A stretch of DNA of 64,000 bases. Source: Rhodocyclus purpureus (lineage in GTDB: Bacteria; Pseudomonadota; Gammaproteobacteria; Burkholderiales; Rhodocyclaceae). Numbering within the stretch: the first letter of the stretch is position 1; the number at the start of each line of letters is the position of its first letter. This document shows positions 26,072 through 33,782 of this stretch, one piece after another. The notes below the pieces were generated by a model. It searched no databases, had not been told where the DNA came from, and was given only the letters and a program-made list of their open reading frames with translations. Made by a program: the position numbers and the translations under genes. The stretch lies in assembly GCF_016653115.1 (NCBI RefSeq), contig NZ_NHRX01000019.1, positions 1 through 64,000 of the forward strand. The letters are read 5' to 3'.

Positions 26072-27055
26072 ATGGACCAAACACAGTCATCATCGCCGTC
26101 ACTGACGCTGGCAAAACAGGTGCTGCGCATCGAAGCCGACGCCGTCGCCGCGCTTGCCGAGCGCATCGATGCCTCCTTCGCCGCGGCCGTCGAGCTCATC
26201 CTCGCCCGGCGCGGACGCGTCATCGTCAGCGGCATCGGCAAGTCCGGCCACATCGGCCGCAAGATCGCCTCGACGCTGGCGTCGACCGGAACGCCCGCCT
26301 ACTTCGTGCACCCGGCCGAAGCCATCCATGGCGACCTCGGCATGATCACCCGCGACGACGCGCTGATCGCACTCTCCAACTCGGGCGAGGCCGGCGAACT
26401 CCTGACCATCGTCCCGATCGTCAAGCGCGAGGGCGCCAAGCTGATCGCCATCACCGGCAATCCTTTTTCCTCTCTGGCGCGCGAAGCCGACGTGCACCTC
26501 GACGCCGGCGTCGCTCAGGAAGCTTGCCCGCTCAACCTGGCACCGACCGCGAGCACCACCGCGGCATTGGCGCTCGGCGACGCGCTGGCTGTCGCCCTGC
26601 TCGACGCGCGTGGTTTCTCGGCGCGGGACTTCGCGCGCTCGCATCCGGGCGGCGCGCTCGGCCGCCGCCTGCTCACCCACGTACGCGACGTGATGCGCGC
26701 CGGCGAGCGTGTCCCCTGCGTGGCGCCGGAAGCCAGCGTCGCCGAAGCGATCCTCGAGATCTCGCGCGGCGGCATCGGCATGACCACCGTCGTCTCGCCC
26801 GAGCGCGAGGTGCTCGGCATCTTCACCGACGGCGACCTGCGCCGTGCCTTCGCCCAGGACGTGGACCTGCGCGGCCTGCGCATCGGCGAAGTGATGAGTC
26901 CGCGACCGCGGACGATCGGTCCCGACCGTCTCGCCGTCGAAGCCGTCGAGATGATGGAGCAATTCAAGATCAACCAGCTGCCGGTGGTCGACGCATCCGG
27001 TGCGCTGATCGGAGCGCTGAACATGCACGACCTCTTCCAGGCCAAGGTGATCTGA
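26072..27055 (+). CDS. kdsD: D-arabinose 5-phosphate isomerase
   Basis: Converts ribulose 5-phosphate to arabinose 5-phosphate, the first step toward Kdo of lipopolysaccharide. 327 residues. The SIS domain (about 40-175) has VIVSGIGKSGHIGRKIASTL and ALSNSGEAGELLTIVP; the phrase GDALAVALLDARGFSARDFA and the HPGGALGRRL linker are family signatures; two CBS domains finish the protein (VRDVMRAGERVP; IGEVMSPRPRTIG). It opens the operon kdsD-kdsC-lptC-lptA, and its stop overlaps the kdsC start by one base. No strong ribosome site precedes the ATG at 26072. Confidence 0.95.
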   Translation: MDQTQSSSPSLTLAKQVLRIEADAVAALAERIDASFAAAVELILARRGRVIVSGIGKSGHIGRKIASTLASTGTPAYFVHPAEAIHGDLGMITRDDALIALSNSGEAGELLTIVPIVKREGAKLIAITGNPFSSLAREADVHLDAGVAQEACPLNLAPTASTTAALALGDALAVALLDARGFSARDFARSHPGGALGRRLLTHVRDVMRAGERVPCVAPEASVAEAILEISRGGIGMTTVVSPEREVLGIFTDGDLRRAFAQDVDLRGLRIGEVMSPRPRTIGPDRLAVEAVEMMEQFKINQLPVVDASGALIGALNMHDLFQAKVI

Positions 27056-27603
27056 TGACGACTCGCAACGACGCCACCCTGCGTGCCCGGCGGCTGCGCC
27101 TGATGGCATTCGACATCGACGGCGTGATGACCGACGGGACCATCTTCTACACGGATGAAGGGATCGAGCTGAAAGGCTTCAGTACGCTCGACGGTTTCGG
27201 CATCAAGCGCCTGCAGGAAGCCGGGATCGCCGTCGCCATCATCACCGGCCGCAAGTCGCGCTGCGTCGAACACCGGGCCCGCAACCTCGCCATCGAGCAC
27301 GTCTTCCAGGGCGTCGAGGACAAGGCCGGCGCCTTGCACGCGCTGCTCGCCGAACTCGGCATCGACGCCGGGCAGGCCGGCTACATGGGCGACGACGTGG
27401 TCGACCTCAAGGTGATGGCTGCCTGTGGTTTTTCGGCGGCGCCTGCCGACGCGCACCCGCTCGCACAACGCCATGCCGCGCTGGTGACCGCACGTGAAGG
27501 CGGTCGCGGTGCCGTGCGCGAGGTATGCGACTTCATCCTCGACGCGCAGGGATTGCTCGACGCCGCGCTCGCCCCCTGGCTACCGGCGGACCCCTGTCGA
27601 TGA
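27055..27603 (+). CDS. kdsC: Kdo-8-phosphate phosphatase
   Basis: HAD-superfamily phosphatase of 182 residues that releases phosphate from Kdo 8-phosphate. Motif I is MAFDIDGVMTDG, motif II is in AIITGRKSRC, and the late motif is GYMGDDVVDLKVM; the small C0-type fold has no cap, as in tetrameric KdsC. The ATG at 27055 shares its A with the kdsD TGA stop, and the gene's own stop overlaps the lptC start by 4 bases (ATGA), so translation is coupled. Length is normal. Confidence 0.95.
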   Translation: MTTRNDATLRARRLRLMAFDIDGVMTDGTIFYTDEGIELKGFSTLDGFGIKRLQEAGIAVAIITGRKSRCVEHRARNLAIEHVFQGVEDKAGALHALLAELGIDAGQAGYMGDDVVDLKVMAACGFSAAPADAHPLAQRHAALVTAREGGRGAVREVCDFILDAQGLLDAALAPWLPADPCR

Positions 27604-28199
27604 ACCGTCTGGCCGGCGCCCGCTTCTCCAACGCGCTGATCCCGCTGAGCTTCCTGCTGGCGCTCGCCGCCGGCACCTGGTGGCTGCGCGCTGCGGTGGA
27701 ACTGCCCGAGATCAGCCACGACAGCAAGGCGCGCCACGACCCCGACTACATCATCGAGAATTCGCAACTGCGCAAGCTCGACGCGCAGGGGCGCCTGCAA
27801 TACACGCTGACCAGCAAGGAAATCCGTCACTATCCGGACGACGACACGACCGACATCGTCGCTCCCAGCCTCGCCCATGTCGGCACCGGTCGGCCGACGA
27901 CGACGATGTCTGCCGACCGCGCGCACCTGAGCGAGGACGGTGAACGCGTCGACCTCCACGACAACGTCCGCGTGCAGCGCTCGGCGACGGGTTCGCGGCA
28001 GGCGATGCTGGCGACGATGCCGCAACTGACAGTGCTACCCGAGGCCGAGAAGGCCTTCACGCAAAGCCCGGTGCGCATCACCGAAGGCGATTCTTGGCTC
28101 AGCGGCGTCGGCATGCACATCGACAACACGACCTTGACCTACACGCTCGACGCGCGGGCCACCGGCCAGTTCGAGAGCCCGCACGCAAAGAAACCCTGA
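27600..28199 (+). CDS. lptC: LPS export protein LptC
   Basis: A 199-residue bitopic protein: an N-terminal membrane helix (ALIPLSFLLALAAGTWWL) and a periplasmic LptC beta-jellyroll (YIIENSQLRKLDAQGRLQYT; IVAPSLAHV; DNVRVQRSATG). It receives LPS from the LptBFG transporter and passes it to LptA. It overlaps kdsC and is followed after 6 bases by lptA. Divergent at sequence level, as LptC usually is, but its place in the operon makes the assignment secure. Confidence 0.9.
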   Translation: MNRLAGARFSNALIPLSFLLALAAGTWWLRAAVELPEISHDSKARHDPDYIIENSQLRKLDAQGRLQYTLTSKEIRHYPDDDTTDIVAPSLAHVGTGRPTTTMSADRAHLSEDGERVDLHDNVRVQRSATGSRQAMLATMPQLTVLPEAEKAFTQSPVRITEGDSWLSGVGMHIDNTTLTYTLDARATGQFESPHAKKP

Positions 28200-28205
28200 C
28201 CCACC

Positions 28206-28880
28206 ATGCCCAGCCTGAATCCCCTTTCGTCGCAGAGCTCGCGCCGGCTTCCTTCCCCCGCGCACCGGCTTGCGCTCGCTACGCTGCTCGGCATCGCCCT
28301 GACCGGCAGCGCGAGCCCGGCGCTGGCCGAACGCGCCGACCGCAGCAAGCCGATCATCCTCGAAGCCGACCGCATCAGCGTCGACGACATCAAGAAGGTG
28401 CAGGTCTACGACGGCGCAGTCGTCCTCACGCAGGGGACGCTGCAGATTCGCGCCGACCGCATCACCGTCACCCAGGACGCCGACGGCTTCCAGCGCGGCA
28501 GTGCCACCGGCGGCCCCAAGGGCCTGGCCAGGTTCCGCCAGAAGCGTGAAGGCCAGGACACCTGGGTCGAAGGCGAAGGCGAGCGCATCGATCACGACGC
28601 GCGCAGCGAGAAAACCGAGTTCTTCACCCGCGCCTGGGTCAGGAGCGGGCAGGACGAAGTCCGTGGCGACCACATCGTCTATGACTCGCTGAGTGAAAAA
28701 TATCTGGTCACCGCCAGTCCGGCCAGCGCGAGCAAGTCGCCGCGGGCCCCCGGGGTTCCTGCCGGGCGCGTACGCGCCATCCTGCAGCCGAAAGCGCAGG
28801 GCGACCAGGCAGTGCCCTCCCCTGCCGGCGAAGCGCTTCCCCTGAAGCCGGCCCCAACCCTGAAACGCAGCGAGGAGTAG
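28206..28880 (+). CDS. lptA: LPS periplasmic transport protein LptA
   Basis: A 224-residue periplasmic OstA-domain protein. The signal peptide ([20 protein letters not shown]) is preceded by a long polar n-region. The OstA fold begins [22 protein letters not shown] and continues with [16 protein letters not shown] and [20 protein letters not shown]. It bridges LptC to the outer-membrane LptD. The C-terminal 50 residues after KYLVTASPA are Pro/Ala-rich and absent from short relatives. The stop lies inside the ribosome site of the next gene, which is an enoyl-CoA hydratase rather than the expected lptB. Confidence 0.9.
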   Translation: MPSLNPLSSQSSRRLPSPAHRLALATLLGIALTGSASPALAERADRSKPIILEADRISVDDIKKVQVYDGAVVLTQGTLQIRADRITVTQDADGFQRGSATGGPKGLARFRQKREGQDTWVEGEGERIDHDARSEKTEFFTRAWVRSGQDEVRGDHIVYDSLSEKYLVTASPASASKSPRAPGVPAGRVRAILQPKAQGDQAVPSPAGEALPLKPAPTLKRSEE

Positions 28881-28884
28881 GAAT

Positions 28885-29661
28885 ATGAGCCACCAGTACA
28901 TCATCGTCGAACGCCGCGATCGCGTCGGACTGATCACCCTCAACCGCCCGCAGCAACTGAATGCCCTGTGCGACGCGCTGATCGACGAGATGGTCGTCGC
29001 GCTCGACGAGTTCGAGGCCGACGACGGGATCGGCGCGATCGTCATCACCGGCTCGGCGAAAGCCTTCGCCGCCGGCGCCGACATCACGGCGATGAAGGAC
29101 TTCTCGTACATGGACGCCTATCTCGGCGACTACATCACGCGCAACTGGGAACGGGTGAAGACCTGCCGCAAGCCGGTGATCGCGGCAGTCGCCGGCTACG
29201 CGCTCGGTGGCGGCTGCGAACTGGCGATGATGTGCGACTTCATCCTTGCTGCCGACAATGCCCAGTTCGGCCAGCCCGAAATCAAACTCGGCACCCTGCC
29301 CGGCGCCGGCGGCACGCAACGCCTGCCGCGCGCGGTCGGCAAGGCGAAGGCAATGGAACTGGCGCTGACCGGACGCCTGATGAGCGCCGAGGAAGCCGAA
29401 CGCGCCGGCCTCGTCGCGCGCATCGTCCCGGCCGACAAGCTGCTCGAAGACGCACTGGCGACCGCGGCGCGCATCGCCTCCTACTCGCTGCCGGTGGCGA
29501 TGATGGTCAAGGAGTCGATCAACCGCGCCTTCGAAAGCGGCCTGCAGGAAGGGCTGCTGTTCGAGCGCCGCACCTTCCATGCGAGCTTCGCCCTCGAAGA
29601 CCAGAAGGAGGGGATGGCCGCCTTCAGCGAAAAGCGGCCGGCAAGCTTCAGACACCGCTGA
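28885..29661 (+). CDS. Enoyl-CoA hydratase (crotonase)
   Basis: Hydrates trans-2-enoyl-CoA to 3-hydroxyacyl-CoA. 258 residues, standard length. The oxyanion-hole segment [11 protein letters not shown] and the two catalytic glutamates ([11 protein letters not shown] and [17 protein letters not shown]) are intact, matching short-chain mitochondrial-type hydratases. GAGGAG for its start overlaps the lptA stop codon, so it is probably expressed from the lpt operon. Its placement upstream of phasins fits a role in supplying hydroxyacyl-CoA for storage polymer or in fatty-acid oxidation, but substrate range cannot be read from the sequence. No terminator separates it from lptA. Confidence 0.93.
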   Translation: MSHQYIIVERRDRVGLITLNRPQQLNALCDALIDEMVVALDEFEADDGIGAIVITGSAKAFAAGADITAMKDFSYMDAYLGDYITRNWERVKTCRKPVIAAVAGYALGGGCELAMMCDFILAADNAQFGQPEIKLGTLPGAGGTQRLPRAVGKAKAMELALTGRLMSAEEAERAGLVARIVPADKLLEDALATAARIASYSLPVAMMVKESINRAFESGLQEGLLFERRTFHASFALEDQKEGMAAFSEKRPASFRHR

Positions 29662-29747
29662 GGCCCCCCTGCCCCGCCGTCATCATGCGGCGGGGCGTCG
29701 GGCCGCCGCCCGGCACAGTCCCGGAAGGTCGCGCTGCCGATGCGAAA

Positions 29748-29804
29748 AATATTTTGTGCGGCGCACCAAAAATCGCTTGACATCCGAGTCGACGCCCCTA
29801 TAAT
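29748..29804 (+). promoter_or_regulatory. Phasin promoter with PhaR-like boxes
   Basis: TTGACA (29777-29782) and TATAAT (29799-29804) are both perfect sigma-70 consensus, spaced 16 bases. Just upstream, GCACCAAAAATC (29763-29774) and, on the other strand, GCACAAAATATT (29748-29759) form a back-to-back pair that closely resembles the GCA-MM-AA-W-T type box I recall for the phasin repressor PhaR of Ralstonia; each has about one mismatch. Such a site would be relieved when PhaR binds storage granules. Confidence 0.7.
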
Positions 29805-29894
29805 TCGATTCATGTTGCAGCGCAGCAAAACGCTTCAGAACAAAGCGTCTGCACTGCCCCCAGCGACCCACCATCGACCCTCCGGAGACTCACC

Positions 29895-30461
29895 ATGTTC
29901 AACACGCCCGAACAATTCGCCGCCGCCAACAAGGCTTCCGTGGAAGCCCTGCTCAGCCTCGCCAACACCGCGCTCGCCAGCGCCGAACGCGTTGCCGCGC
30001 TCAACCTGAACACCGCCCGCTCGCTGCTCGAAGACAGCGTGAACAACACCAAGGCGCTGCTCGGCGCCAAGGACGTGCAGGAAGCCGTCGCCGTGCAGGC
30101 TTCGATGGCCCAGCCGAACGTCGAGAAGGCCGTTTCCTACTCGCGCAGCTTCTACGAAATCTCGGCCCAGTCGCAGGAAGAAATGGCCAAGCTGCTCGAA
30201 GCGCAATACGCCGAATTCCAGAAGACCGTCGCCGGCCTGCTCGACCAAGCCGCCAAGAACGCCCCGGCCGGCTCCGACGTCGCCGTCGCTGCCGTCAAGT
30301 CGGCGCTGGCCGCTGCCAACTCGGCCTTCGACAGCCTGAACAAGGCCGCCAAGCAAGTCGCCGAACTCACCGAAGCCAACGTCGCTGCCGCGACCAACGC
30401 AACGGTCAAGGCTGTCGGCGCCACCGCCGCCGCCGCGACGGCGACCGCCAAGAAGAAGTAA
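29895..30461 (+). CDS. phaP: Phasin (PHA granule-associated protein), first copy
   Basis: A 188-residue amphipathic helical protein of the Phasin_2 family that coats polyhydroxyalkanoate granules. It starts MFNTPEQFAAANKASVEALL and has ASMAQPNVEKAVSYSRSFYE, EMAKLLEAQYAEFQKTVAGL and an Ala/Thr/Lys-rich C-terminus ending KKK. No Cys or Trp. CGGAG lies before the ATG. The strong promoter 90 bases upstream and the terminator after it indicate an abundant monocistronic transcript with some read-through to the second phasin. Confidence 0.93.
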   Translation: MFNTPEQFAAANKASVEALLSLANTALASAERVAALNLNTARSLLEDSVNNTKALLGAKDVQEAVAVQASMAQPNVEKAVSYSRSFYEISAQSQEEMAKLLEAQYAEFQKTVAGLLDQAAKNAPAGSDVAVAAVKSALAAANSAFDSLNKAAKQVAELTEANVAAATNATVKAVGATAAAATATAKKK

Positions 30462-30492
30462 TCAGCACGAAGATCTGCACCAGCCGCTCAGG

Positions 30493-30518
30493 AAACCCCG
30501 GTTTCGACCGGGGTTTTT
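30493..30518 (+). terminator. Terminator between the two phasins
   Basis: AAACCCCGG and CCGGGGTTT pair around a TTTCGA loop, and the right arm runs into TTTTT. Classical intrinsic terminator, 32 bases after the first phasin stop. Confidence 0.9.
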
Positions 30519-30572
30519 CTCGAAGCGGACCAGCAGACAGCCTTTTTCAATCGAGGAACCCAAGGAGCAAAC

Positions 30573-31163
30573 ATGACCACGAATCCCATGGAACAGATGA
30601 TGCACACGCAAAAAGCCGGCGCCGACATGATGGCCGCGCTGATGCAAGCCGCCTTCAACAGCGTCGAACAACTGGCTGCGCTGAACTTCGCCGCCACCCG
30701 CGAGTTCTTCGACGTCACCACCCAGAACGCGCACCAGCTGCTGAACATCAAGGACCCGCAGGATCTGGTCAAGATGAACGCGACCATGGCGCAGCCGAAC
30801 GTGCAGAAGATGATCGACTACTCGAACAATCTGTACGCGCTCGCCGCCAAGCTGCAGAAGGACATGACCGCGATCCTCGAAGCGCAGTACGGCAACCTGA
30901 CGCGCACCGTCGCCTCGACCCTCGAACAGAGCGGCACGGCCGTGGCCGGTGGCGACGTGTTTACCGCGACGATGAAGTCGATGCTCGACACGGCCAACGC
31001 CGCCTACGGCAACCTGACGCAGATGACGCGTCAGCTGACCGAGATGGCCGACGCCAACCTGCAAGCCGCGACCAGCGCGACGACGCAGGCAGTCAGCGCC
31101 ACGGCAGCAGCCACGTCGGAAGCGGCGGCTGGTGCCAAGCGCAAGGGCGCAGCCAACGCCTGA
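30573..31163 (+). CDS. phaP: Phasin, second copy
   Basis: A 196-residue paralogue of the preceding gene. It shares MAQPNVQKMIDYSNNLYALA, EAQYGNLTRTVASTLEQ and the Ala/Thr-rich tail but has a longer, Met-rich start (MEQMMHTQKAGADMMAALM). AAGGAG precedes the ATG. Two hairpins follow its stop. The pair probably arose by tandem duplication and then diverged considerably; the two copies may differ in expression or in granule size control. No separate consensus promoter was seen in the 111 bases between the genes. Confidence 0.92.
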   Translation: MTTNPMEQMMHTQKAGADMMAALMQAAFNSVEQLAALNFAATREFFDVTTQNAHQLLNIKDPQDLVKMNATMAQPNVQKMIDYSNNLYALAAKLQKDMTAILEAQYGNLTRTVASTLEQSGTAVAGGDVFTATMKSMLDTANAAYGNLTQMTRQLTEMADANLQAATSATTQAVSATAAATSEAAAGAKRKGAANA

Positions 31164-31209
31164 GCCACAGCTCATGCAGTAAAAGCCTGATCCCTGGCGG
31201 ATCAGGCGC

Positions 31210-31243
31210 AACGGGCAGGACCGGCGACGGTCCTGCCCGTTTT
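31210..31243 (+). terminator. Strong terminator after the second phasin
   Basis: ACGGGCAGGACC and GGTCCTGCCCGT form a perfect 12-bp stem with a 6-base loop and a TTTT tail. A second hairpin (GCCTGATCC/GGATCAGGC) lies just before. It may also stop the convergent gene. Confidence 0.85.
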
Positions 31244-31251
31244 GCATTCGC

Positions 31252-32037
31252 TCAGGGGCGCGCCGTCCAGTGGATGCCACGCCTTTCCACTTCGGCGGTG
31301 ATCTCGGCCAGCGCCCGCTCGACCAGCCCGGCGTCACCCTCGACGCCGAGTTCGAGATGGCGGCGCTGGCCCTTGTCGTCGAGCGAGGGCAGGCTGAACA
31401 GGCGCAGCGCCGGATAGTCGGCGACGATGCGCTCCATCAGGTCGAGCAGCGCGCTCTCGTAGGCACCGGGTCCCGTCAGCAGCAGCGCGCGGTCGACCGG
31501 CGGCTGGCGATTGAAGAAGTGCGCATAGAAGGTGTCGAGCACCCAGGCGGCCATCGGGTGTGCCATCTGCGGGAAGCCAGGCAGGAAGTGGTGATCGCGC
31601 ACGCGGAAGCCCGGGATCCGGTTGAACGGGTTGGGGATGATGTCGACGCCGCGCGGGAAGGTGCCGAGCAGCAGTTGCTTCGCCGAAGGACCGGTCGCGC
31701 CCGGCTCGCCGGGCATCTTGCCCTCAGCGAAGCGCGCGCGGATCTCGCGCTCGGCGTCGGGATGCAGTTCCAGATCGACGCCGAGCGCCGCCGCCGCGGC
31801 CTGCCGCGTGTGGTCGTCGGGCGTGTTGCCGATGCCGCCGAAGCTGAAGACGACGTCGCCGGCAGCGAAGCTGCGGCGGAAGGCTTCGGTGAGCCGCGCA
31901 CGCTCGTCGCCGAGATACTCGACCCAGGACAGGCGCAGGCCGCGCTCGCCGAGCAGTTCGGCCAGCCGTGCGAAATGCTTGTCGGCGCGCTTGCCCGACA
32001 GGATTTCGTCGCCGATGATGAAGGCGCCGAAGTTCAT
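31252..32037 (-). CDS. CinA/MoaB-like molybdopterin-binding domain protein
   Basis: A 261-residue protein of the COG1058 group. It starts MNFGAFIIGDEILSGKRADK and continues with VVFSFGGIGNTPDDHTRQAA, the signature of the MoCF-binding fold in CinA N-termini and in nicotinamide-nucleotide pyrophosphatase-like relatives. A second conserved part has LPGFPQMAHPMAAWVLD. The usual C-terminal amidase of CinA is absent, so it is the stand-alone domain type. The ATG at 32037 overlaps the stop of the EI24 gene upstream (ATGA), showing they form one operon; the much longer upstream frame is an overlap artefact. The exact reaction is not known. Confidence 0.85.
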   Translation of the reverse strand: MNFGAFIIGDEILSGKRADKHFARLAELLGERGLRLSWVEYLGDERARLTEAFRRSFAAGDVVFSFGGIGNTPDDHTRQAAAAALGVDLELHPDAEREIRARFAEGKMPGEPGATGPSAKQLLLGTFPRGVDIIPNPFNRIPGFRVRDHHFLPGFPQMAHPMAAWVLDTFYAHFFNRQPPVDRALLLTGPGAYESALLDLMERIVADYPALRLFSLPSLDDKGQRRHLELGVEGDAGLVERALAEITAEVERRGIHWTARP

Positions 32038-32771
32038 GGTGTTTCCTCCTTGATGACGCTGACGACGGCGCCGCCACGCAAGCTGCGCAGCGCCTCGAGA
32101 CAGAAGTGGATGTAGGCGAGCGCGGCCAGCGTCGGCGCCAGCAGGCCGAGCAGCGGCACGTGCGCGAGCAAGGCCACGATGGCGCCGAGGCCGAGCAGGG
32201 GGACGCGCTGCCGTTCGAGCAGCAGCCGGCGCTCGTCGTCGCTGGCATGCACCGCCAGCGCATCGTAGGCGAAGGTGCGCCGGTTGAGCCAGGCGAGCAG
32301 GAGCACCGGCAGCACCATGCCGGCACCGGGGACCAGCCACAGCGGCAGCGAGAAGAGCCAGCCGAGCGCGAACAGCAGCGCCGCGGCGACGCTGTTCCAG
32401 GTCGAGGCCACCGTGCTGTCGCGCCCGAGTGCGGCGAGGTCGGGGTAGGCGCGCGCCGCCACCTGGCGCAACAGGAGCGGCATCACGAACACTGCCGCGA
32501 GCAGGATCGAGCTCAGCATCGCCGCCGCCAGCAGCACCGCCCAGCCACCGACGAAGGCGAGCAGGTGCGCGAGCCACAGCGCGCCCCAGCCGGACAGCCA
32601 GGTCAGCGGTGGCTGTTCGAGGAAGGCAGCGACCAGATGGTCGAGGACGAACAGCGCCAGCACCGACCAGACGACCAGCGAGACGACCGCCGGCGCCAGC
32701 AGGTAGACCCAAACCCGCGGCCAAGCCAGCGTGCGCAGGCTGCGCGCGAGCGCCTGCAGCACTTCGGGCAT
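32034..32771 (-). CDS. EI24/CysZ-like integral membrane protein
   Basis: A 245-residue polytopic protein with about six hydrophobic segments (VYLLAPAVVSLVVWSVLALF; GGWAVLLAAAMLSSILLAAV; LFALGWLFSLPLWLVPGAGM; LGLGAIVALLAHVPLLGLLA). The block PVLLLAWLNRRTFAYDAL and the final VPLLGLLAPTLAALAYIHF match the EI24 domain family, whose bacterial member CysZ takes up sulfate. Charged or cysteine-pathway neighbours are lacking, so sulfate transport is not supported by context. The ATG at 32771 is chosen at MPEVLQALARSL; a start at 32813 adds only polar residues. Confidence 0.8.
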   Translation of the reverse strand: MPEVLQALARSLRTLAWPRVWVYLLAPAVVSLVVWSVLALFVLDHLVAAFLEQPPLTWLSGWGALWLAHLLAFVGGWAVLLAAAMLSSILLAAVFVMPLLLRQVAARAYPDLAALGRDSTVASTWNSVAAALLFALGWLFSLPLWLVPGAGMVLPVLLLAWLNRRTFAYDALAVHASDDERRLLLERQRVPLLGLGAIVALLAHVPLLGLLAPTLAALAYIHFCLEALRSLRGGAVVSVIKEETP

Positions 32772-32850
32772 CCCGGCCTGCTCCCTACCGACCGCGACTC
32801 TTGTTCCAGGCACGCCTGTCCTCCTTACGAAAGCCCCAGGAAAAACCCCG

Positions 32851-32979
32851 GGCCACGAAATTCACGAAAAAACACGAAATTATTCATGCGCGTCGACGCC
32901 GGGCGGACATGCCCCCAAGGCTTGAACGTAGGACGACGGCCCCCTCTTTCGTTTAGTGGCTCTCGTGTTTTGCGTAGCC
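32851..32979. repeat. CACGAAA inverted repeat, copy A
   Basis: Left arm GGCCACGAAATTCACGAAAA (continuing with ACACGAAA) and right arm ending CTCGTGTTTTGCGTAGCC are imperfect inverse complements around about 70 unrelated bases. A second copy lies at 38205-38325, so the pair flanks hrpA. Confidence 0.75.
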
Positions 32980-33743
32980 AAAGGTCATCGCGAGCTGTGC
33001 CCCCCCCTGAGCATGAAACGCAGCCAGCCACTGCCGTCATTGCGAGGCGCGTGGCGCCGTGGCAATCCAGTTCGTTCTTCCATTCAGCCCTACGCACTGG
33101 ATCGCCACGCCCTGCGGGCTCGCGATGACGAGCTTCCGGGCAGCGGCTTCATTCCTGCGCAGTTTAACGGTAGCGATCATGGCGAGTTGCGCCGCCCCGG
33201 AGCATGAAACGCAGCCAAACGCTGCCGTCATTGCGAGGCGCGTAGCGCCGTGGCAATCCAGTTCGTTCTTCCATTCAGCCCTACGCACTGAATCGCCACA
33301 CCCTGCGGGCTCGCGATGACGAACTTCCGGGCAGCGGCTTCATCCCTTCGCAGTTTCACGATAACGATCATGGCGAGTCGTGCCCCCTCCTGAGCATGAA
33401 ACGCAGCCAGCCGCTGCCGTCATTGCGAGGCGCGTAGCGCCGTGGCAATCCAGTTCGTTCTTCCATTCAGCCCTACGCACTGAATCGCCACGCCCTGCGG
33501 GCTCGCGATGACGAACTTCCGGGCAGCGGCTTCATCCCTTCGCAGTTTAACGGTAGCGATCATGGCGAGTCGTGTCACCCCTGAGCATGAAACGCAGCCA
33601 GCCACTGCCGTCATTGCGAGGCGCGAAGCGCCGTGGCAATCCAGTTCGTTCTTCCATTCAGCCCTACGCACTGAATCGCCACACCCTGCGGGCTCGCGAT
33701 GACGAGCTTCCGGGCAGCGGCTTCATCCGTTCGCAGTTTCACG
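32976..33743. repeat. Tandem array of four ~191-bp units of the long palindromic repeat
   Basis: Palindromic cores at 33036-33129, 33227-33320, 33419-33512 and 33610-33703 each start GTCATTGCGAGGCGCG and end CTCGCGATGAC. Start-to-start distances are 191, 192 and 191 bases. The 97-base spacers are also repeated (GGGCAGCGGCTTCAT, GCAGTTTAACGGTAGCGATC, GAGCATGAAACGCAGCC). Sequence identity is very high, so duplication is recent. Short frames inside are not genes. No other gene lies in 32772-33782. Confidence 0.9.
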
Positions 33744-33782
33744 TTGATTCCAGGATGACCCGAGCGCGGATGACTCCCCGGT

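Noticed and set aside
32976-33743. CRISPR array
   Set aside because: Units are 191 bp, palindromic and near-identical throughout including spacers; there are no cas genes.
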